Translations under genes and position numbers: made by a program
In this document: in pieces, positions 1 through 7,752 of the stretch
How the letters are laid out: each line of letters opens with the position of its first letter
Position numbering within the stretch: the first letter of the stretch is position 1
Assembly (NCBI GenBank): GCA_002839675.1
Contig: PGYM01000001.1
Location: forward strand, 1,007,602 to 1,071,601
Source of the DNA: Methanomicrobiales archaeon HGW-Methanomicrobiales-1
GTDB taxonomy: Archaea; Halobacteriota; Methanomicrobia; Methanomicrobiales; Methanospirillaceae
DNA length: 64,000 nt
Direction: 5' to 3'
Notes under the pieces: model-generated
Told to the model about the DNA's origin: nothing
Database searches by the model: none
Seen by the model: only the letters and a program-made list of their open reading frames with translations

Positions 1-240
1 GACCAGGTAGACGAGGAGCTTGAGGAGGGGGATGGTCATCGTGACGGATGTCCGGTACCAGCCGATCCGCTCAGAGACATGGACGAGAATAAAACTGAGC
101 AGGTAGGACAGGACGTAGGCGATGACGATGATAAAGATGATGTAAAGTATCAGGTTTACATCGATGGTTTTTATCGGGAGTTGCATCGTGACATCGGCAG
201 CAACATTCGCAGTAACATTGGAAAGAAGGGTATCTGCCAT
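1..240 (-). CDS. Partial membrane protein, N-terminus of a MscS-like channel
   Basis: Reading leftward from an ATG at 240, the frame stays open to the window edge, giving the first 80 residues only. The first 25 or so residues are polar and are followed by a strongly hydrophobic segment at about residues 27-51 (LILYIIFIIVIAYVLSYLL). A basic/aromatic turn (SERIGWYRT) and the start of a second hydrophobic segment come next. This resembles the N-terminal helices of archaeal small-conductance mechanosensitive channels, but the diagnostic pore helix lies outside the window, so the family call is inference. A good ribosome-binding site (GGAGG) sits about 11 bases upstream, inside the end of the ATPase gene, which stops only 2 bases before this start. 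The two genes are therefore almost certainly co-transcribed. Confidence 0.5.
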   Translation of the reverse strand, partial: MADTLLSNVTANVAADVTMQLPIKTIDVNLILYIIFIIVIAYVLSYLLSFILVHVSERIGWYRTSVTMTIPLLKLLVYLV

Positions 241-242
241 GG

Positions 243-1280
243 TTACCACAACCTCCGGGTTTTCTTAAGATAATCCGTTACCGGGCCAAGGGCAAATGGC
301 TCGATACGGTAATACCCTGCATCCTCCCGGATCAGGCCCTGCTGGACGAGGCGGTAGAGCACCCGCTCGATATTCATCTCGGATCCGGCAATCGCGGTAA
401 GATCCTTTGCATGCAGGGATTCCATGGACAGGATAACGGAAAGAATGAAGGATTCATTTGTGTCCAGGGAGATGGAATAGACCGTTTCGGTGATTGCACT
501 TAATGAGATTACATTATCTTTCAGGCTCTTATCCCAGAGCAGGATGGCAACCCCGGGATTTCCCTGTGCAATCCGGTTGATCTTTTCAAAAATGATGTCT
601 TCTAAGGAGATTTGAACGCGTTTTTTCCGGGGAAGTTTGTGAAGCGCTACCTTAAAATTCAGCTTTATCCAGGGAATTGAAATTTCCTTTGCCATAAACG
701 GCAGGTGCACCGTGCGGTGGATTACGGAGAAAAAAATCGAACTATCTGCGGTTCCCTCGTCGGCAAACCGGATCTCGCCGGTCTTGTGTCGCGTCAGGAT
801 CAACTGCTTGATAACCGGTGTATCCATCTTGTTTAAGGAGACAATGGAGGGGAAATACGCATCAATGTTCATCACGGAGGAGAGGTACTGCCAGCTGTAG
901 GTGTTCCAGGTCGTAATGAAGATCTTTTTTGACGTGATCTGCGTACGCAGGAACGTATCAAGTACATCAAAACCACCAATAACTCTCGTGGTTAAGAACT
1001 GGCAATTATCGATAAAGATGATATCTTCAGACATGCAGGAGAAATCCGGAAGATCTGATTGATGTAAGACAAAATCCAGGGACTGGTAGTGTACCCTTTC
1101 GCCATAGAGACGCCGGATCTCGTCAACGAGTGTTGTGCGGCCACTCAGAGGACCTGCAATGATGGCAATATGGGACGGTGCACCGGATTCTGAGCGTTCG
1201 ATGGCTTCAGTTATCTCTTTTATTTCCCGTTCATAGCCGATAACGGTGCACACGCAATCTGAATTTTCCACTTCTGCCAT
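243..1280 (-). CDS. AAA/STAND-like archaeal ATPase with C-terminal winged helix
   Basis: This is a 345-residue soluble P-loop ATPase. The Walker A motif is GPLSGRTT (residues 43-50) and the Walker B motif is DIIFIDN (about 86-92). An arginine-rich central part is followed by a C-terminal segment (about 265-340) whose helical pattern and RVLYRLVQQGLIRED stretch look like a winged-helix DNA- or protein-binding domain, as in archaeal Orc1/Cdc6-like and STAND ATPases. The exact family is not recognised. The gene has its own TATA-like box on the minus strand near 1316-1330, and it is followed 2 bases later by the channel-like membrane gene. It could be a regulatory or assembly ATPase for that protein, which is inference from linkage alone. 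Confidence 0.7.
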   Translation of the reverse strand: MAEVENSDCVCTVIGYEREIKEITEAIERSESGAPSHIAIIAGPLSGRTTLVDEIRRLYGERVHYQSLDFVLHQSDLPDFSCMSEDIIFIDNCQFLTTRVIGGFDVLDTFLRTQITSKKIFITTWNTYSWQYLSSVMNIDAYFPSIVSLNKMDTPVIKQLILTRHKTGEIRFADEGTADSSIFFSVIHRTVHLPFMAKEISIPWIKLNFKVALHKLPRKKRVQISLEDIIFEKINRIAQGNPGVAILLWDKSLKDNVISLSAITETVYSISLDTNESFILSVILSMESLHAKDLTAIAGSEMNIERVLYRLVQQGLIREDAGYYRIEPFALGPVTDYLKKTRRLW

Positions 1281-1377
1281 ATCCTGCCAGTCCTACTAGT
1301 GAGATAAACGGGGGATTATTAAAAGATATGGAAAAGCCGGTTGGTTTTTACGTTACCGCAAGAACCTGTACAGGTTT

Positions 1378-2097
1378 TTACGGTACCCGGGCAATCCGGT
1401 AATCTTCCAGTTCGCCGGCGTGATACACAGAAATATCCACAGGGCGGCCTGAAAGGTATTCCTGTATAGTCTGTTTGTATTTTTCCGGATCATGCCTTAG
1501 GTTACTCACGGTAAAATATTCGTGAATCGTTTCTAAAAAAGAGATCTGCTGGGAGAGAAATGCATTCTCGTATTCCTTAATCTTCCGGGAGGTAGTAAGG
1601 CACTCCTCATCGGACAGGGCCGGGTCATATCGCCCGTGCTCACCCGGGTGGGCAAACTGTCGCCACATCACTTGTCCAGCCGCATCGGCATCCCGTCGCA
1701 ACATGTGCGGGTAGATGTGGCAGATGGAGAATCTCTGGTCATAGATACGACAGTTCCCGTTCTCTAAAAACCAGCAGGATCCGGGCGGATCGTTTTTCAT
1801 CCGGAGAGCATATCCCGAGACATATAACCTGCCGTTCTGGTCACAGAACTCCGGGTCCGGTGCGGGTTCAAAAGCTGTGGGATCGATTGTTTCGAGTTTA
1901 GCGATATCCTGATCCAGGAGAAATATGTGATTGTTGATGGCACGGGTGCAGCAGGTCCCGCAGCCGGCGCACCGGAACCCGGTCGCCTTGATCTCTTCTG
2001 CCATTTTTTCAAGCGGGAACGCAAAAAGACGGTTCCGCTCCTGCATCAGCGCGACAATCCGATAGGGTAGGGGAATTCCTCCAGGCATGTCCATCAT
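1378..2097 (-). CDS. YkgJ-family metal-cluster-binding protein (UPF0153)
   Basis: This 239-residue protein has the YkgJ signature: a CxxCxxCC cluster near the N-terminus (Cys43, 46, 49, 50) and a later set of cysteines, Cys108, Cys116 and Cys126, in the context GSCWF...GNCRIYD...ICHIYP. The family is predicted to chelate zinc or an iron-sulfur centre, and its biochemical role is unknown. The ATG at 2097 overlaps the TGA of mscS in an ATGA arrangement, so this is the last gene of the radical SAM, ablA, ablB, mscS operon. The C-terminal 80 residues show no recognisable domain. Why a YkgJ protein would accompany osmolyte genes is not evident from the sequence. Confidence 0.8.
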   Translation of the reverse strand: MMDMPGGIPLPYRIVALMQERNRLFAFPLEKMAEEIKATGFRCAGCGTCCTRAINNHIFLLDQDIAKLETIDPTAFEPAPDPEFCDQNGRLYVSGYALRMKNDPPGSCWFLENGNCRIYDQRFSICHIYPHMLRRDADAAGQVMWRQFAHPGEHGRYDPALSDEECLTTSRKIKEYENAFLSQQISFLETIHEYFTVSNLRHDPEKYKQTIQEYLSGRPVDISVYHAGELEDYRIARVP

Positions 2098-3134
2098 TCC
2101 GCGTTTTTACGCATCCAGACATCAACCTGCTTAAACGGAATCTCGATCTTCTCCTCGGTAAACCTGCGGGCGATGCGGCAGTTCACATAATCCTGGACAT
2201 CCCATGCAGAGTCGTAATTGTTCGTCCAGAGAATGAGTTGACCGTTGAGACTGGATTCACCGAATTCTAGAAAATACACCGATGGGGCGGGATTGCATAA
2301 GACCCAGGTCGTCTTCTCCGCAGCCTCGTGGGCAATGGTGAGAAGGATATCTTTTACTTTATCCATATCGGTACCATAGGCAACCGAGAACGGGATACGG
2401 ATTTTCAGGTAGTAATTTGGCATCGCGTAATTGATAACCACACTCGAGGTGACTTTCGAGTTCGGGAAGGTGACGATCTGGTTATCCAGCGACTTGAGGC
2501 GGGTACTTCTTGGGCCGATGCTCATGACGTCTCCAAAGAACGTATCGATCTTCACCCGGTCGCCAATCTTGAATGGCTTGTCCATTGCAATGATTGCCCC
2601 GCTGAAGAAGTTGCCAATAATATCCTGAGCGGCAAGGGCAAGGGCAAGGGCACCGATTCCTGCACCTGCGAGAAGTGGCGTGACATCGATCTTGAATTCC
2701 GCGAGTATCAGGAGGAATGCTATGAACCAGATGAGGTAACGCGCTGCAATCTCCAGGATAGGCAGGAGCCGGTCATCGAGATCCGTCTCCGTTTTTTCTG
2801 CAACGAGCGTGCCATAGGTCCGGAGGAGATTGTAGGAAAAGACCGAGGCTATCCATGCCCCGAACAGGATGAATACTGCATTGATCACCTGGCCGGTGAT
2901 GAGCCAGTCCATGGAGGCAGGAACAATATCAAACTGTGTCAGGGCGACATACACCGACAGGGCAATAATCGCGACAATGAGCGGCGTCCCTATGGCCATT
3001 AAGATGATATCATCCAACTGGGACTCAGTGGCTTCTGCATGTTTCTTCAGCCACCGGACGATGACATAAGCAACACCGGCCAGGATCACCCCGACGGCAA
3101 TGGTAATAGTTGCATATAAAAAACCATTATCCAT
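2094..3134 (-). CDS. Small-conductance mechanosensitive ion channel (MscS family)
   Basis: This 346-residue membrane protein should open under membrane tension after hypo-osmotic shock and release solutes. Hydrophobic segments lie at about residues 6-28, 43-65, 80-102 and 128-148. The glycine/alanine-rich pore helix at 155-185 (AGAGIGALALALAAQDIIGNF) is typical of the MscS TM3. It is followed by the conserved beta-domain entry FKIGDRVKID near 188-197. The length matches the short archaeal MscS class. Its ATG at 3134 lies inside the last codons of ablB (8-base overlap), so translation is probably coupled to the osmolyte acetyltransferase, and it overlaps the following YkgJ gene by 4 bases. Family assignment is firm; solute specificity cannot be seen. 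Confidence 0.9.
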   Translation of the reverse strand: MDNGFLYATITIAVGVILAGVAYVIVRWLKKHAEATESQLDDIILMAIGTPLIVAIIALSVYVALTQFDIVPASMDWLITGQVINAVFILFGAWIASVFSYNLLRTYGTLVAEKTETDLDDRLLPILEIAARYLIWFIAFLLILAEFKIDVTPLLAGAGIGALALALAAQDIIGNFFSGAIIAMDKPFKIGDRVKIDTFFGDVMSIGPRSTRLKSLDNQIVTFPNSKVTSSVVINYAMPNYYLKIRIPFSVAYGTDMDKVKDILLTIAHEAAEKTTWVLCNPAPSVYFLEFGESSLNGQLILWTNNYDSAWDVQDYVNCRIARRFTEEKIEIPFKQVDVWMRKNAE

Positions 3135-4032
3135 TCAGGCAATCCCCCGGTTCTGCTGTTTTGCTTCGGGCCTCTGGTCCAGGACTGCCTTCATTAAGTT
3201 TTTTGTACCACACGTTCATGCTCTCTGTGGATCCGCAGATATTGGTGTTGTTCGGGAGCAATCCCCCGAACTGGTATCCGGCCCCGGCAAATATTGCATT
3301 GATCGGCCCGAAACTGGCCCGGGCGATTGTATAGGCCAGCAGGATTCCCTCTTTTACCAGTTCTTTTTCCATTGCATGAAGGAGCGTGCTGGCAAAACCT
3401 CTTCCATGGAAGAGCAGGCCGGTGGCAAAATCGGTCACCTCGGCATTCCGGTTCTCTGCATCGATCTCGCAGGAAGCTACTGCTGCTAAAAGGTGGAATT
3501 TTTTAATTATAAAAAAACGGGTATTTCCCTGCATTGACTTCCGGATAAAATCAGGATCCGTAATGGGGAACGGGTAGGTTTTGAAAACCGAACGATACAA
3601 TGCTGCTATTTCCTCCGCATTTCCTGCATGGGCATGCATCAGCGAGAATCCATCCGGCAGATTGTATGAGGATCTTTCCCCCGTATGCTCGAATGCTACC
3701 GCTAATGCATCCGCAATTTTTACCGATTCTTTGACCTCTTTCCGGTCGGGGTCCGAATATTTCGCCATGAACATTGCGGGCTCTTTACCCTGGAAAAAGT
3801 CCGGGACCGTGGCTTCGGTGATATACCCGGCATTTTCAAATGTTTCCACTAAGGATTCCGGTACCTTGACAAAGATTTTGGTATAGCCTTCCTTGTGGAC
3901 GAGTTCGTCGGCGTACCGGATGATGTCGTGCGTATCGGGCGGGGAGAGTTTCATCACATAGACCCGGTTGTTGGAATGACCGTGCTGGACGTAACTGTTT
4001 CCCCGGTGCAGGACCATATCACTCGAGGTCAT
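3127..4032 (-). CDS. ablB: Beta-lysine N-epsilon-acetyltransferase AblB
   Basis: This GNAT-fold enzyme acetylates beta-lysine to N-epsilon-acetyl-beta-lysine, the compatible solute of many methanogens. I place the start at the ATG at 4032 (301 residues, [11 protein letters not shown]...). It has a GGAGG ribosome site 4-5 bases upstream and overlaps the ablA stop by 14 bases. A longer frame back to 4131 exists but lacks that support. The N-terminal 130 residues contain the AblB-typical GNSYVQHG...NRVYVMKL motif, and the C-terminal half (about 140-275) is the acetyltransferase domain with [17 protein letters not shown] and the pocket segment [18 protein letters not shown]. Position directly after lysine 2,3-aminomutase is the standard ablAB arrangement. 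Confidence 0.92.
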   Translation of the reverse strand: MTSSDMVLHRGNSYVQHGHSNNRVYVMKLSPPDTHDIIRYADELVHKEGYTKIFVKVPESLVETFENAGYITEATVPDFFQGKEPAMFMAKYSDPDRKEVKESVKIADALAVAFEHTGERSSYNLPDGFSLMHAHAGNAEEIAALYRSVFKTYPFPITDPDFIRKSMQGNTRFFIIKKFHLLAAVASCEIDAENRNAEVTDFATGLLFHGRGFASTLLHAMEKELVKEGILLAYTIARASFGPINAIFAGAGYQFGGLLPNNTNICGSTESMNVWYKKLNEGSPGPEARSKTAEPGDCLNG

Positions 4033-5479
4033 CGGTCCTCCGTTCGATCCGGTCATTGTTCTCCGGGATAAGGGTAGTTGTTTCATCGTAATCTGCGAGC
4101 AGTTTTGCAACACCGACAATCTTTGATTCATCGGCCCGGTTGATGTTTAACTGGAGCTTGCAGGCAGCACAATCGCCGTCACAGGTGATATGATCATAAT
4201 TTTCCGGTTCCTGGTACGTGCAGATCATTCCCTCGTAATTGCGGAGGACGACCTTATGCACCGACCAGGTCAGCAGGTAGTTGGGAAAGACCGGGATCTT
4301 TCCACCGCCGCCCGGTGCATCGACCACGTACCGCGGAATAGCAAACCCGCTCGTGTGACCGATTAAGTTCTCCATGATCTCGATACCCTTGGATACCGGC
4401 GTGCGGAAATGGCTGATCCCTTCCGAGAGATCGCACTGGTAGAGATAATAGGGGCGGACACGGTTTTTGACGAGCTGGTGGATGAGCTCTTTCATGATCC
4501 TCGGGCAGTCATTGATGCCCGCAAGGAGCACCGACTGGTTGCCGAGCGGGATACCGGCATCGGCAAGTTTCGCCACTGCGGCACGGGCGGATTCCGTCAT
4601 CTCCTTGGGGTGGTTGAACTGCATGTTTATCCAGAGGGGATGGTGCTTTTTCAAGACCGCCACAAGATTATCGGTAATCCTGAAGGGCAGGACAACCGGG
4701 ACCCGGGATCCTATCCGGATAACTTCAACGTGAGGGATGGCACGGATCTCTGTTAGGATCCAGTCGAGATACTCATCGCTGAGCATGAACGGGTCTCCGC
4801 CCGATAAGAGGACGTCCCGGATCTCCGGGTGAGTGCGGATATAGTCAATCCCGTCCAGGATTTTTGCCCGGTCCGGGATCGAATCCACATCACCGACTTT
4901 GCGTTTCCGGGTGCAGTGCCGGCAGTACATGGCACAGGTATTGCTGACCAGGAAAAGGACCCGGTCCGGATAGCGGTGCGTGATGCAGTCACACGGACTG
5001 TCTTTGTCTTCTGCCAGCGGGTCAGACAATTCGTAATGTTCGACAATCAGCTCTTTAGGAGAGGGAAACGCCTGTTTGAAGATCGGATCGTTTTTGTAAT
5101 CATCCACATCGATGAGCGAGAGATAATACGGGGTGATGCTTAACGGGAACTTCTCAATGGTCTTTTTGAGTTCTTCTTTTTCGGCTGATGAAAATTTTAT
5201 TCCGAGGAGTTGCTGGAACGTATCGATATCCTTGACCCGGTGCCGTACCTGCCAGCGCCAGTCTTTCCAGTACTCCGGGGCATTCATTGGCTCCTGCGTA
5301 TTTTGCATCATACCCGGATCCCCCGGGGTTTCTGCGCCCTGGTGATATCCTTTCAGGATGGAGACAAGATCTTTTACCGTATTTTTTACCTGCCCGCTCA
5401 ATTGCCGGATCGTACTGGCATTATCGCTTGATGGATCAATCTTTGGAGCTTGCTTTGGTGCTGCTGAGGCTGTTGTCAA
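4019..5479 (-). CDS. ablA: L-lysine 2,3-aminomutase AblA
   Basis: This radical SAM/PLP enzyme converts L-lysine to L-beta-lysine, the first step to N-epsilon-acetyl-beta-lysine. The 4Fe-4S/SAM motif CxxxCxxC is at Cys182, 186 and 189. The PLP lysine is expected at Lys394 in DAPGGGGK, and the two aspartates that hold the substrate epsilon-amino group in characterised enzymes appear as Asp350 (QCD) and Asp387 (DAP). C-terminal cysteines (CDGDCAAC) fit the zinc site. At 486 residues it is longer than the roughly 416-residue clostridial enzyme because of a low-complexity N-terminal extension of about 60 residues. The TTG start at 5479 has a perfect AGGAGG 9 bases upstream. An internal ATG pair at codons 57-58 is an alternative. 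Confidence 0.93.
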   Translation of the reverse strand: MTTASAAPKQAPKIDPSSDNASTIRQLSGQVKNTVKDLVSILKGYHQGAETPGDPGMMQNTQEPMNAPEYWKDWRWQVRHRVKDIDTFQQLLGIKFSSAEKEELKKTIEKFPLSITPYYLSLIDVDDYKNDPIFKQAFPSPKELIVEHYELSDPLAEDKDSPCDCITHRYPDRVLFLVSNTCAMYCRHCTRKRKVGDVDSIPDRAKILDGIDYIRTHPEIRDVLLSGGDPFMLSDEYLDWILTEIRAIPHVEVIRIGSRVPVVLPFRITDNLVAVLKKHHPLWINMQFNHPKEMTESARAAVAKLADAGIPLGNQSVLLAGINDCPRIMKELIHQLVKNRVRPYYLYQCDLSEGISHFRTPVSKGIEIMENLIGHTSGFAIPRYVVDAPGGGGKIPVFPNYLLTWSVHKVVLRNYEGMICTYQEPENYDHITCDGDCAACKLQLNINRADESKIVGVAKLLADYDETTTLIPENNDRIERRTDDLE

Positions 5480-5494
5480 ATCTTTTTTCCTCCT

Positions 5495-6619
5495 TTAAAG
5501 TAACCAGAATTTTTTCGGCTGGAAATCCGATAGTGCGTGGCGGTAATCGTCGAACCACCGGGCCACCGGGTTGCTCTTAAAAACCATGAACTTCCCGATA
5601 TTTGCAGAATCCGCGGCCTGGTGGTATCGCATGAAAACGTGATCGGCGGTCTTTCCCACGATCTCGATCTTTCCCGTTGCATGGGACATGACGAACCGGG
5701 CCCTTTTTGCAAGGCCCGAACAGGCATGCCAGGATTTCTGGAGAACTTCGTAGGATTGTTCAACCGGAACCTGGAAGAACTGGTTGCCGGTCGTTGGCCG
5801 GCACTGGAAGACATAGTACGGGGAGATACCGGAAAACGAGAGCTGGCGGAAGAGTGAGGTCAGGGTCTCGTGGTCATCATTGACCCCTTTTAAGATGGGG
5901 GTCTGGCTGACAACCATTACCCCGGCCTTCCGGAGCGCTTCTGCTGCATCTTTTGATACATCGGTGAGTTCGCGGGGATGGTTGAAATGCGCCATTAAGT
6001 AGATGCGCTTATCCGGTGTGCTGTACCGCGAAAGGACGGAAAGAAGATCAGGATCATTGAGAATCCGGTAGGGATTGTAGGCGAGCATCTTGCTGCCGAT
6101 CCTGATGATATTGACGTGCTCTATCTCCCGGAGCTGGCGCAGGACCGATTCGAGCTGCCGGGTTTCGAGCGTGAGCGGGTCACCCCCGGTCAACAGGATA
6201 TTTGTTATCTCCTTGTGCTCACGGATGTATTCGATATTTTCTGATACGTCTTTTACGGTCTCGCGTTCGCAGGACATGAAGAGACGTTTCCGAAAACAGA
6301 AGCGGCAGATGCCGCCACAGACATCAGTGAGAAGCAGGAGGCCGGTCTGGTCATATTTATGCTGCAGGCCGGGTTTTTTGGTATAATCTTTTTCACACGA
6401 AGGATCCGATATTCCCCCGTTTTTGAGTTCCCGTGCATCGGGAATAACGATCTTCTTAATCGGATCGTGCCCGTCCTTCCAGTCGATAAGCGAGAGATAA
6501 TACTCGTTAGAGCGGAACGGGAACCGTTCCGTAACGGTCTCCATCATCTCCCTCTCTTTGGGTGCGAGCCCGACAAGGTTGTCGAGCTCTGAAATTGACG
6601 TAACGTACTTTGGATTCAT
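5495..6619 (-). CDS. KamA-family radical SAM aminomutase paralogue, altered substrate pocket
   Basis: This 374-residue paralogue of lysine 2,3-aminomutase lies 15 bases upstream of ablA. The radical SAM cysteines (Cys101, 105, 108 in CGGICRFC) and the GGDPLT motif are intact. By eye alignment with AblA, the lysine-binding Asp350 is Arg274 (FQCRP) and Asp387 is Ser312 in a loop reading SHATGKIE, two residues shorter than DAPGGGGK. Lys317 is the likely PLP lysine. A basic residue in place of the aspartate argues against lysine as substrate and recalls glutamate 2,3-aminomutase, where, as I recall, lysine and asparagine replace these aspartates. Beta-glutamate is a known methanogen osmolyte, so a glutamate aminomutase role is plausible but inferred. 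The ATG has GAGGT 6 bases upstream. Confidence 0.85.
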   Translation of the reverse strand: MNPKYVTSISELDNLVGLAPKEREMMETVTERFPFRSNEYYLSLIDWKDGHDPIKKIVIPDARELKNGGISDPSCEKDYTKKPGLQHKYDQTGLLLLTDVCGGICRFCFRKRLFMSCERETVKDVSENIEYIREHKEITNILLTGGDPLTLETRQLESVLRQLREIEHVNIIRIGSKMLAYNPYRILNDPDLLSVLSRYSTPDKRIYLMAHFNHPRELTDVSKDAAEALRKAGVMVVSQTPILKGVNDDHETLTSLFRQLSFSGISPYYVFQCRPTTGNQFFQVPVEQSYEVLQKSWHACSGLAKRARFVMSHATGKIEIVGKTADHVFMRYHQAADSANIGKFMVFKSNPVARWFDDYRHALSDFQPKKFWLL

Positions 6620-6647
6620 TGCTTGACCTCGGTTATGAAGTTGTTCT

Positions 6648-6665
6648 CTGCCCGTCAGAGGGCAG
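6648..6665 (-). promoter_or_regulatory. Leader hairpin of the osmolyte operon
   Basis: CTGCCC and GGGCAG form a perfect six-pair stem with a six-base loop about 30-45 bases upstream of the first start codon of the operon and just downstream of the predicted transcription start. It could be a transcript-stabilising or regulatory leader structure; function is inference. Confidence 0.35.
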
Positions 6666-6690
6666 GGGTCGAGCGGTGCGAAAATTTCCG

Positions 6691-6705
6691 GATTAAATAT
6701 TAACA
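6691..6705 (-). promoter_or_regulatory. TATA-like box for the osmolyte operon
   Basis: On the minus strand the sequence reads TTAATATTTAATC, an AT-rich TATA-like element about 75 bases before the start codon at 6619. A start of transcription near 6670 is expected, giving a leader of about 50 bases. Confidence 0.45.
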
Positions 6706-6903
6706 GAAATTGATTGTACCTTAGTGCACCACTCAGTGATCTCCAATATTGGTTTCACCCTATAAACCCTTTGTGTTTGTACAAATCCCACATGTCAGAA
6801 TTTCAGGTCAGAAAACGAAAACGGGGACCAAAAACAGGCCGGAATGATTTCCGGGATTTATTCTGACCGTAATATGACAATCTTGAGGAGGATCGCAAGG
6901 AAT

Positions 6904-6934
6904 TTCTATATATCACGGAATACTTATTGTGATA
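6904..6934 (+). promoter_or_regulatory. TATA-like box followed by TATCAC-N12-GTGATA inverted repeat
   Basis: CTATATA at about 6906-6912 is a good archaeal TATA box for the gene starting at 6972. A perfect inverted repeat, TATCAC (6911-6916) and GTGATA (6929-6934), begins at the box and ends near the expected transcription start. That is the position of a repressor operator. The regulator is unknown. Confidence 0.45.
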
Positions 6935-6971
6935 ATTGAAATGCCGGTTCCCCCAAGAGACGGAGTATTAC

Positions 6972-7343
6972 ATGCCCCTTGCCAAACGTCATAACCAAAC
7001 CCCGACCAATAAGACCCTCAACGCCCTGGCATCGGACCTGGGAATTGTAACGATAGCCGCAGTGATCATCCTTGGGGTTTATCTGATCGATACGATCACG
7101 CCCCTGGGAGAACCGGTCTGGCTTCTCTATTTCATCCCTCTTGTCCTGTCTTACTGGTCGGAGAGGGTGTATGCAATTCCCACGGTCTGTATCGTAACCC
7201 TGCTCTTCCTGGTTGGCGGTTTTATCGTATCCCCCCAGGGAATTGAAGTATCCCAGGCAATGATTTACCGGTTTACCTTTTTCCTGTTCTTCATCAGCGC
7301 ATCGATTATTCTCTGGACAATACGCCGGCGACAACTTCTCTGA
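6972..7343 (+). CDS. Small multi-spanning membrane protein, sensor-module-like
   Basis: The chosen ATG at 6972 has a GGAG upstream and gives 123 residues; an in-frame TTG at 6936 is the alternative. After a polar N-terminus of about 20 residues come three to four hydrophobic segments (about 24-42, 46-66, 68-88, 98-116), ending with the basic tail RRRQLL. The spacing and the motif GEPVWLLYFIPLVLSYWS resemble the membrane-embedded input modules found at the N-termini of archaeal histidine kinases and diguanylate-cyclase-like proteins, but here no cytoplasmic output domain follows. It may be a free-standing sensor or a remnant. It is transcribed away from the osmolyte operon. Confidence 0.6.
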   Translation: MPLAKRHNQTPTNKTLNALASDLGIVTIAAVIILGVYLIDTITPLGEPVWLLYFIPLVLSYWSERVYAIPTVCIVTLLFLVGGFIVSPQGIEVSQAMIYRFTFFLFFISASIILWTIRRRQLL

Positions 7344-7752
7344 AACGGGAGACTTTTTTTCCTTGATTTTTTTAACCAGGAAATATTATTTTTAAAAATT
7401 TTTTTCCGCTACCCGGAACCAATTCGGAAGAAAACGATAGAAAGGAAAATTATTGGTATCCCCATACGCTTTCAGAATTTACCGGGCAGGTCCGGGCGAA
7501 TAATTTCCTGGATTGCTGGCTCAAATCGGTTTTTAAAATTTTATCGATAACCGGATGATACAAAGAATCTGATTTTCGGATCTATTTTCCGTATCCAAAA
7601 AGAGGGGCATTCAGACATGCAGGTTTCAAGGTGAATTCGAGGAACATTTTACGATACGGGTAAGGTTAATCGCTCACTCCCGGTGTCCTGTCAATCAGGA
7701 TATCCGTTATTATTCCGGTAATAAAAAAGAAAAAAAGAGAAACAAGAACAAT
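7344..7752. other. Intergenic region with T-rich terminators only
   Basis: These 409 bases separate two convergent genes. T-rich runs at about 7349-7412 can terminate the plus-strand gene, and an A-rich run at 7724-7741 (T-rich on the minus strand) can terminate the acyltransferase gene. TTATTA/TAATAA at 7709-7726 is a small inverted repeat. Nothing else is recognised. Confidence 0.6.

Larger units (their letters stand above)
6620..6971. other. Intergenic control region between the osmolyte operon and a membrane protein gene
   Basis: This divergent region of 352 bases holds a minus-strand TATA-like box and leader hairpin serving the radical SAM/ablA operon and a plus-strand TATA-like box with an inverted repeat serving the gene at 6972. 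The middle (about 6720-6890) has no feature I can support apart from a 24-codon frame that I rejected. Confidence 0.6.

Noticed and set aside
2328..3002. 224-codon frame antisense to mscS
   Set aside because: It is highly charged with no hydrophobic core, and the sense gene is a textbook MscS.
6792..6866. 24-codon frame with a very basic peptide (RKRKRGPKTGR)
   Set aside because: It is too short, has no clear ribosome site and lies between two promoter regions. Nothing besides the basic run supports it.
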